From an uncultured Bacteroidales bacterium (GTDB lineage Bacteria; Bacteroidota; Bacteroidia; Bacteroidales; UBA932), in assembly GCA_937898205.1 (NCBI GenBank), contig CALEJC010000245.1, positions 1-10,488 on the forward strand: DNA of 10,488 nucleotides. The letters run 5' to 3'. Numbering within the stretch: the stretch's first letter is position 1; each line of letters begins with the position of its first letter. A program made the translations under genes and the position numbers. Positions 6,360 to 10,488 of the stretch are shown in pieces. Under the pieces are notes generated by a model. That model ran no database searches and was not told where the DNA came from. It saw only the letters and a list, made by a program, of their open reading frames with translations.

Positions 6360-7701
6360 ACTGACATTCTCGATCGGAGGTATTCATCCTCACGACAATA
6401 AGATATCACGCGATTGCAAGATTGAGGTTCTTCCTCTTCCTTCGACTGTATATGTGTCGATGGCTCAGCATCTTGGCGCTCCTGCAAAGCCTGTTGTGGC
6501 TGCCGGAGATGCAGTCAAGGTCGGCCAGGTGATCGCAGAACCGGGTGGTTTTATTTCTGCTTTTGTACATTCTCCTGTTTCCGGAGTAGTCAAGGCCATC
6601 GCGCCTCGCAAGGACCTCGCCGGAAATATGGTTCCTCATATTGAAATCACAGTTGAGGGCGACGAGTGGGCTGAAGGCATCGATATGACAGATACCCTCG
6701 TAACAAAGATTCCTGAAGACAAGGCAGTCATCCTTGAGAAGATCAAGGCTTGTGGAGTTGTGGGTCTTGGTGGTGCAACTTTCCCAACTCATGTCAAGCT
6801 CAATCCTGCTCCCGGCAAGGTTGCCGAATGTCTCATCCTCAATGGTGCCGAATGTGAGCCATATCTCACAAGCGACTACCGCATCATGGTTGAGCGTCCA
6901 AAGGAGATTGTTATCGGTGCTGCCATCATGCAGAAGGTGCTCGGCTGCCTTTGTGTGATCGGTATCGAGGAAAACAAGCCTGAGGCTATCGAGATCATCC
7001 GCAAGGCGATTGCAGAGCTCGGATATGCCGACATGACAGTGGCTGTGCTCAAGAAGCGCTATCCGCAGGGCGGTGAGAAGCAGCTCATCAATGCTGTGCT
7101 TGGTCGCGAAGTGGGTTCGGGCTGCTTGCCTATTGATGCCGGTGCAGTAGTGCAGAATGTGGCCACTTCACTCGCTGTCTATGAGGCTGTGCAGAAAAAC
7201 AAGCCATTGATCACCAACACAATGACCATCACAGGTGATTGCCTGCCGGTAGAGAAGAACCACAACTATCTCTTCCGCATCGGTACTCCGCTCTCATTTA
7301 TCATTGAGCAGGCCGGAGGCATCCCTGAAGATGCTGCCAAGCTCATCAGCGGCGGTCCTATGATGGGTAAGGCGATCGCGAACATGGATGCGACTACGGT
7401 CAAGGGCTCATCATCACTCCTTTATCTGACTGCAGAGCAGACAGTGCGCGGTGTCGAATCAGCATGTATCCGCTGCGGAAAGTGTGCGGAGGCCTGCCCT
7501 ATGGGTCTCGAGCCATTCCTTCTCCAGAAATATGCCCGCAACAATATGATGGATGAGCTTGAAGAGAACGCGATCCAGGATTGTATCGAGTGCGGATGCT
7601 GCCTTTACAGCTGTCCAGCCAACATTCCTCTTCTGGACATCATCCGTATCGCAAAGGGCGACGTCATCAGAATTATTCGAGGCAGAACTGCTAAAAAGTA
7701 G
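6352..7701 (+). CDS. rnfC: Rnf electron transport complex subunit C (NADH/FMN and Fe-S)
   Basis: 449 residues, usual length for the anaerobe type. The N-terminal domain begins LTFSIGGIHPHDNK, typical of RnfC. A barrel-sandwich/biotinyl-like part (about 28-105) follows, then the flavin and NADH-binding fold related to NuoF: GLGGATFPTHVK (138-149), NGAECEPYLTSD (164-175) and YPQGGEKQLI (237-246). The C-terminus carries two 4Fe-4S sets, C372/375/378/382 and C411/414/417/421, each ending CP. RnfC is the peripheral cytoplasmic subunit where NAD+ is reduced. The ATG at 6352 overlaps rnfB by 8 nt and has AAGGAGG at 6339-6345, 6 nt upstream. The gene is intact with no missing cluster ligand. It lacks the long alanine-rich C-terminal extension found in enterobacterial RsxC. 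Confidence 0.97.
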   Translation: MSKLTFSIGGIHPHDNKISRDCKIEVLPLPSTVYVSMAQHLGAPAKPVVAAGDAVKVGQVIAEPGGFISAFVHSPVSGVVKAIAPRKDLAGNMVPHIEITVEGDEWAEGIDMTDTLVTKIPEDKAVILEKIKACGVVGLGGATFPTHVKLNPAPGKVAECLILNGAECEPYLTSDYRIMVERPKEIVIGAAIMQKVLGCLCVIGIEENKPEAIEIIRKAIAELGYADMTVAVLKKRYPQGGEKQLINAVLGREVGSGCLPIDAGAVVQNVATSLAVYEAVQKNKPLITNTMTITGDCLPVEKNHNYLFRIGTPLSFIIEQAGGIPEDAAKLISGGPMMGKAIANMDATTVKGSSSLLYLTAEQTVRGVESACIRCGKCAEACPMGLEPFLLQKYARNNMMDELEENAIQDCIECGCCLYSCPANIPLLDIIRIAKGDVIRIIRGRTAKK

Positions 7702-7710
7702 CAAAGCCCT

Positions 7711-7731
7711 TAAATTGATAACTAAATTGAT
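7711..7731 (+). repeat. Short direct repeat in the rnfC-rnfD gap
   Basis: TAAATTGAT occurs at 7711-7719 and again at 7723-7731, a 12-nt period, within the 36-nt gap before the rnfD ATG at 7738. This is the longest gap inside the rnf operon and is very AT-rich. Neither copy fits TAnnTTTG, so I do not call a promoter; the A/T-rich leader may simply favour ribosome binding. Confidence 0.5.
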
Positions 7732-7737
7732 CATAAA

Positions 7738-8703
7738 ATGGATAAACTTTTGGTATCACCTTCACCGCATCTTCATACAAAGACTTCAACCAAGTCTTTG
7801 ATGAGGGATGTAGTGATCGCTATGCTTCCGGCAGTGATAGTTTCCGTCCTTTTCTACGGATGGTCAGAACTGCTGGTGCTTGGCGTAAGTGTGGCTTCCT
7901 GCGTACTGCTGGAGTTCCTTATCACTAAATATCTGTTGAAGAAGACCTGTACTGTGGGAGATATGTCCGCTGTGGTTACAGGTATTCTTCTTGCCCTCAA
8001 CCTTCCTGCCACAACTCCTTGGTGGGTGGTGTTCATCGGTGCTGTAGTCGCTATCGGCGTCGCTAAGATGACATTCGGAGGTCTCGGACAGAATCTCTTC
8101 AATCCTGCTATCGTGGGTCGAGTGTTCCTCCTCATCTCCTTCCCTACATATATGACCGACTGGACAAGGCCTCAGGGCTTCATCGGTGGCGGTCTTGACG
8201 CTCTCTCGGGAGCTACACCGCTCGGACTTGCAAAAGAGGGCGGAGTCGCTGCAATCGAGGGTCTCGACTACATGAACATGCTGTTCGTGAACATCGGTGG
8301 TTCTGCCGGTGAGCTTTCAGCAATCGCTATCCTCGCAGGTTTCGTGTACCTGCTTGCACGCAAGGTCATCAGACCTTACATCACTCTCTCGATCCTTGCT
8401 ACAGTAGCTGTCTTCTCGGGCATCTTCTGGCTGATCAACCCTGCAGAGTATACCGATCCTCTGTTCAACCTCCTTACCGGTGGTGTCCTTCTCGGATCTG
8501 TATTCATGGCTACTGACTATGTGACTTCTCCTATGAGTAATGTCGGAGGCATCATCTTCGGTGTCGGCATCGGTATCATCACCATGCTTATCCGTTACTT
8601 CGGCGCTTATCCGGAGGGAATGTCATTCGCTATCCTTATCATGAACTCTGTGGTTCCTCTCATCAACAAGTGGTGCCACGCAAAGAAATACGGGAGGGCA
8701 TAG
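7738..8703 (+). CDS. rnfD: Rnf electron transport complex subunit D (covalent FMN, membrane)
   Basis: 321 residues, an integral membrane protein of the NqrB/RnfD family with several hydrophobic segments through its length. The N-terminus LLVSPSPHLHT is the family signature that fixes the ATG at 7738. Family motifs GGLGQNLFNPAIVGRVF (114-130) and DALSGATPL (154-162) are present. T160 in SGAT is the expected threonine for covalent FMN attachment by ApbE, which is not encoded in this window. The C-terminal half has GGVLLGSVFMATDYVTSP (248-265), also conserved. RnfD is part of the membrane path that passes electrons between RnfG and the RnfA/E core and is a candidate for ion coupling. No Shine-Dalgarno sequence is seen. 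A perfect stem-loop lies at 7778-7800 in codons 14-21. rnfG follows after 3 nt. Confidence 0.97.
   Translation: MDKLLVSPSPHLHTKTSTKSLMRDVVIAMLPAVIVSVLFYGWSELLVLGVSVASCVLLEFLITKYLLKKTCTVGDMSAVVTGILLALNLPATTPWWVVFIGAVVAIGVAKMTFGGLGQNLFNPAIVGRVFLLISFPTYMTDWTRPQGFIGGGLDALSGATPLGLAKEGGVAAIEGLDYMNMLFVNIGGSAGELSAIAILAGFVYLLARKVIRPYITLSILATVAVFSGIFWLINPAEYTDPLFNLLTGGVLLGSVFMATDYVTSPMSNVGGIIFGVGIGIITMLIRYFGAYPEGMSFAILIMNSVVPLINKWCHAKKYGRA
7778..7800 (+). other. Perfect 9-bp stem-loop in early rnfD coding sequence
   Basis: CAAAGACTT (7778-7786) and AAGTCTTTG (7792-7800) are exact reverse complements separated by the 5-base loop CAACC. The hairpin begins 40 nt downstream of the rnfD start codon and covers codons for TKTSTKSL. 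It has no U-tract after it, so it is not a terminator. A role in mRNA stability or in tuning rnfD translation is possible, as is chance. Confidence 0.6.
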
Positions 8704-8706
8704 GCT

Positions 8707-9291
8707 ATGGCAGTAAAATCATCATTCAAGAACATGACAGTGTGCCTTTTCACTATCTGCATCGTTTGTTCGGCACTTCTTGCTGGTGTCTATGCACTTA
8801 CGAAGGCGCCTATCGATGCTGCTGCAAAGGCAAAGAACGAGGCTGCCATCAAGGAAGTGCTTCCTGAGACAGCCGTGACCATCGAAGAGGAAAGGACCGT
8901 TGATTTCGAGGGTGCTTCATATGGATACAACCTTGCATACGACGAAGTCGGAAATGTAGTGGGCTGTGCCATCAATGTGGCTCCAGTAGGCTTCGGAGGC
9001 CCTATCGCCATCAAAGTGGGATTTGACATCAACGGTGTCATCTGCAATACAAAGGTTCTCTCGCAGGCAGAGACTCCAGGTCTCGGAGCAAAGTGCGTCG
9101 AGCCTTCATTCTCCAGCCAGTTCAAAGGCTGGAATCCTGCTGAAAAGGATCTTGCGGTAAAGAAGGACGGAGGTGACGTGGATGCCATCACAGCTTCTAC
9201 AATCACATCACGAGCATACGCTGACGGTCTTCTTCTTGCAACCAAGGTGTTCCAGGCCATCGGTCAGACCCCGATGCTCATAAACGAATAA
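8707..9291 (+). CDS. rnfG: Rnf electron transport complex subunit G (covalent FMN)
   Basis: 194 residues. One N-terminal membrane segment (about 10-31) is followed by a periplasmic FMN-binding domain (about 65-185). Recognisable family stretches are the VGFGGPIAIKVGFD region (94-107), the SQAETPGLGAKC region (119-130) and DAITASTITSRA (159-170). The last aligns with the covalent flavinylation motif, usually SGAT followed by TS: here it reads TAST, with T165 in the position of the FMN-accepting threonine. RnfG would relay electrons on the outer face of the membrane between the RnfA/E cluster and RnfD. The ATG at 8707 has GGGAGGG at 8692-8698, 8 nt upstream, inside the last rnfD codons. rnfE follows after 13 nt. 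The protein is full length with no frameshift. Confidence 0.95.
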   Translation: MAVKSSFKNMTVCLFTICIVCSALLAGVYALTKAPIDAAAKAKNEAAIKEVLPETAVTIEEERTVDFEGASYGYNLAYDEVGNVVGCAINVAPVGFGGPIAIKVGFDINGVICNTKVLSQAETPGLGAKCVEPSFSSQFKGWNPAEKDLAVKKDGGDVDAITASTITSRAYADGLLLATKVFQAIGQTPMLINE

Positions 9292-9297
9292 GGAGGG
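9291..9297 (+). promoter_or_regulatory. Strong Shine-Dalgarno sequence of rnfE
   Basis: AGGAGGG lies 7 nt before the rnfE ATG at 9305, in the non-coding gap after rnfG, starting in the last base of its stop codon. It is the only one of the Shine-Dalgarno-like sites in this window that is not forced by an upstream protein sequence, and it fixes the start. Confidence 0.75.
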
Positions 9298-9304
9298 ACA
9301 GAAA

Positions 9305-9895
9305 ATGGGAAAACTACAACTTATAACTAAAGGCCTTATCAAGGAGAACCCTACATTCGTCCTCCTTCTGGGTATGTGTCCTACATTGGCTACAACCACA
9401 TCGGCCATAAACGGTATGAGCATGGGACTTGCCACTACATTTGTCCTGATACTCTCGAATATCGTGATATCTGCCATCGCGGCATATATTCCTGACAAGG
9501 TGCGTATCCCTTCGTATATCGTTGTGATCGCGACTTTCGTGACCTTGCTTCAGTTCGTGATGCAGGCATACGTTCCGGATATCTATGAGACTCTCGGTCT
9601 GTTCATTCCGCTTATCGTTGTGAACTGTATCGTGCTCGGACGTGCGGAGGCATTTGCAAACAAGAACAGTGTTGTGGATTCGGCACTTGACGGAATCGGA
9701 ATCGGACTTGGATTCACATTGTCACTTACCCTTCTCGGAGTAGTCCGCGAGATTCTTGGAAGCGGTTCGGTATTCGGATGGAAGTTCATCGAAGGAGACG
9801 GAATCCTTGCATTCGTGCTTGCTCCGGGCGCCTTCCTTGCTCTCGGATATCTGATTGTAATCTTCAGAAAATTAACATCTAAAAAGGCTGAGTAA
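9305..9895 (+). CDS. rnfE: Rnf electron transport complex subunit E (membrane core)
   Basis: 196 residues, strongly hydrophobic with about six membrane segments, belonging to the NqrD/RnfE family. It begins ITKGLIKENPTFVLLLGMCP, the usual N-terminus. Two conserved cysteines are present: C25 in GMCPTLA and C108 in VVNCIVLGRAEAFA. In solved Rnf and Nqr complexes the matching pairs of RnfA and RnfE together hold a 2Fe-2S cluster in the middle of the membrane. RnfE and RnfA are paralogues inserted in opposite orientation. The C-terminal tail is short and basic (FRKLTSKKAE). The start has a strong ribosome-binding site (9291-9297), and rnfA begins 2 nt after the stop. Confidence 0.97.
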   Translation: MGKLQLITKGLIKENPTFVLLLGMCPTLATTTSAINGMSMGLATTFVLILSNIVISAIAAYIPDKVRIPSYIVVIATFVTLLQFVMQAYVPDIYETLGLFIPLIVVNCIVLGRAEAFANKNSVVDSALDGIGIGLGFTLSLTLLGVVREILGSGSVFGWKFIEGDGILAFVLAPGAFLALGYLIVIFRKLTSKKAE

Positions 9896-9897
9896 TT

Positions 9898-10488
9898 ATG
9901 GAATATATACTTATCATCATTTCAGCGATATTCGTAAACAATATTCTGCTGTCACAGTTCCTTGGTGTATGTCCGTTCCTCGGCGTATCCAACAAGCTGA
10001 GCACCGCTTCAGGCATGTCCATGGCGGTCTGCTTCGTGATCACTCTTGCTACTGTCGTGACTTATCTTCTGAACTCGCTTCTCGTGAAGTTCGGACTTGA
10101 GTTCCTTCAGACCATTTCGTTCATCCTTGTGATTGCCGCTCTCGTACAGATGGTGGAGATCGTGCTCAAGAAGATCAGCCCTGCGCTGTATGCTTCCCTG
10201 GGTATCTTCCTTCCTCTTATCACTACTAACTGCGCCGTTCTCGGTGTCGCTCTTACAGTGGTTCAGAAGTCTTCTCCATTCGCTTCTGCCGCAAACGGCA
10301 TGATGAACCTCGGAGAGGCTACGGTATATGCTTTCGCCACTTCGCTCGGCTTCGGTCTTGCGATGGTGCTTTTTGCCGGTCTTCGCGAGCAGCTTGCCCT
10401 TAACAATGTGCCTAAGGCGTTCAAGGGTGTTCCTATCGCGCTGGTTACTGCGGGAATTCTGGCTATGGCCTTCATGGGATTCTCGGGA
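9898..10488 (+). CDS. rnfA: Rnf electron transport complex subunit A (membrane core, 3' end beyond window)
   Basis: 197 codons run from the ATG at 9898 to the window edge with no stop, so the last residues are missing; family members are usually about 190-200 residues, so little is lost. The N-terminus YILIIISAIFVNNILLSQFL is the classic RnfA/NqrE start. Cysteines C25 (GVCPFLG) and C112 (TTNCAVLG) are the partners of the RnfE pair for the membrane 2Fe-2S cluster. The stretch NLGEATVYAFATSLGFGLAM (137-156) is also family-typical. Hydrophobicity suggests six membrane segments. It is spaced 2 nt from rnfE without a Shine-Dalgarno sequence, which fits coupled translation. It is usually the last gene of the rnf operon in this order; whether a terminator follows cannot be seen. 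Confidence 0.96.
   Translation, partial: MEYILIIISAIFVNNILLSQFLGVCPFLGVSNKLSTASGMSMAVCFVITLATVVTYLLNSLLVKFGLEFLQTISFILVIAALVQMVEIVLKKISPALYASLGIFLPLITTNCAVLGVALTVVQKSSPFASAANGMMNLGEATVYAFATSLGFGLAMVLFAGLREQLALNNVPKAFKGVPIALVTAGILAMAFMGFSG

Noticed and set aside
10263..10475. Minus-strand open frame of 70 codons inside rnfA
   Set aside because: Antisense shadow of a well-conserved membrane protein; no start context or homology.
1..10488. A new defence, mobile or biosynthetic system
   Set aside because: Every gene-length stretch is explained by known core families (alaS, M23, merR, zinc ribbon, dnaB, rseC, rnf), and no integrase, transposase, tRNA boundary or unusual composition was seen.

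Overview
The window looks like chromosomal DNA of an anaerobic member of the Bacteroidetes, most likely the order Bacteroidales. Three things point there. The gene order rseC-rnfB-rnfC-rnfD-rnfG-rnfE-rnfA is the one I know from Bacteroides-type genomes. The alaS / M23 peptidase / MerR neighbourhood is common in the phylum. Upstream of three genes or gene groups there are matches to the Bacteroidetes promoter -7 element TAnnTTTG. All recognised genes are core genes. I see no mobile element, RNA gene, CRISPR array or phage gene, and no clear defence or secondary-metabolite system. I do not claim a new biological system here.

Left part (1-2651). The window opens in the 5' end of alaS on the minus strand (alanyl-tRNA synthetase, cut by the window edge). 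About 124 bp separate it from a divergent plus-strand group: two tandem membrane-anchored M23 (LytM-type) peptidoglycan endopeptidases that overlap by 8 nt, then a short MerR-type DNA-binding protein 1 nt further on. Both peptidases keep all zinc-binding and catalytic histidines.

Middle part (2652-4997). A coiled-coil protein with a C-terminal C4 zinc ribbon (COG1579 type) has its own possible promoter inside the 3' end of the merR gene, and a 20-bp near-palindrome overlaps its start codon. It is followed after 10 nt by dnaB, the replicative helicase, which is complete with all helicase motifs.

Right part (4987-10488). The rseC-like gene starts inside the end of dnaB and overlaps rnfB by 1 nt. 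rnfB, rnfC, rnfD, rnfG, rnfE and rnfA follow with overlaps or gaps of at most 36 nt. rnfA is open at the window end. Together they encode the Rnf complex, which moves electrons between reduced ferredoxin and NAD+ across the membrane and couples this to ion transport. RnfB and RnfC are the iron-sulfur and flavin/NADH modules, RnfD and RnfG carry covalent FMN, and RnfE and RnfA form the membrane core with paired cysteines. RseC probably helps maturation or control of the complex.

The most notable details are a six-residue tandem duplication (LGCGDC twice) in RnfB, encoded with different codons and giving a run of six closely spaced cysteines; a perfect 9-bp stem-loop in the first codons of rnfD; a TAST variant of the SGAT flavinylation motif in RnfG; the palindrome before the zinc-ribbon gene; and strong Shine-Dalgarno-like sequences before rnfC, rnfG and rnfE in a phylum that usually lacks them.
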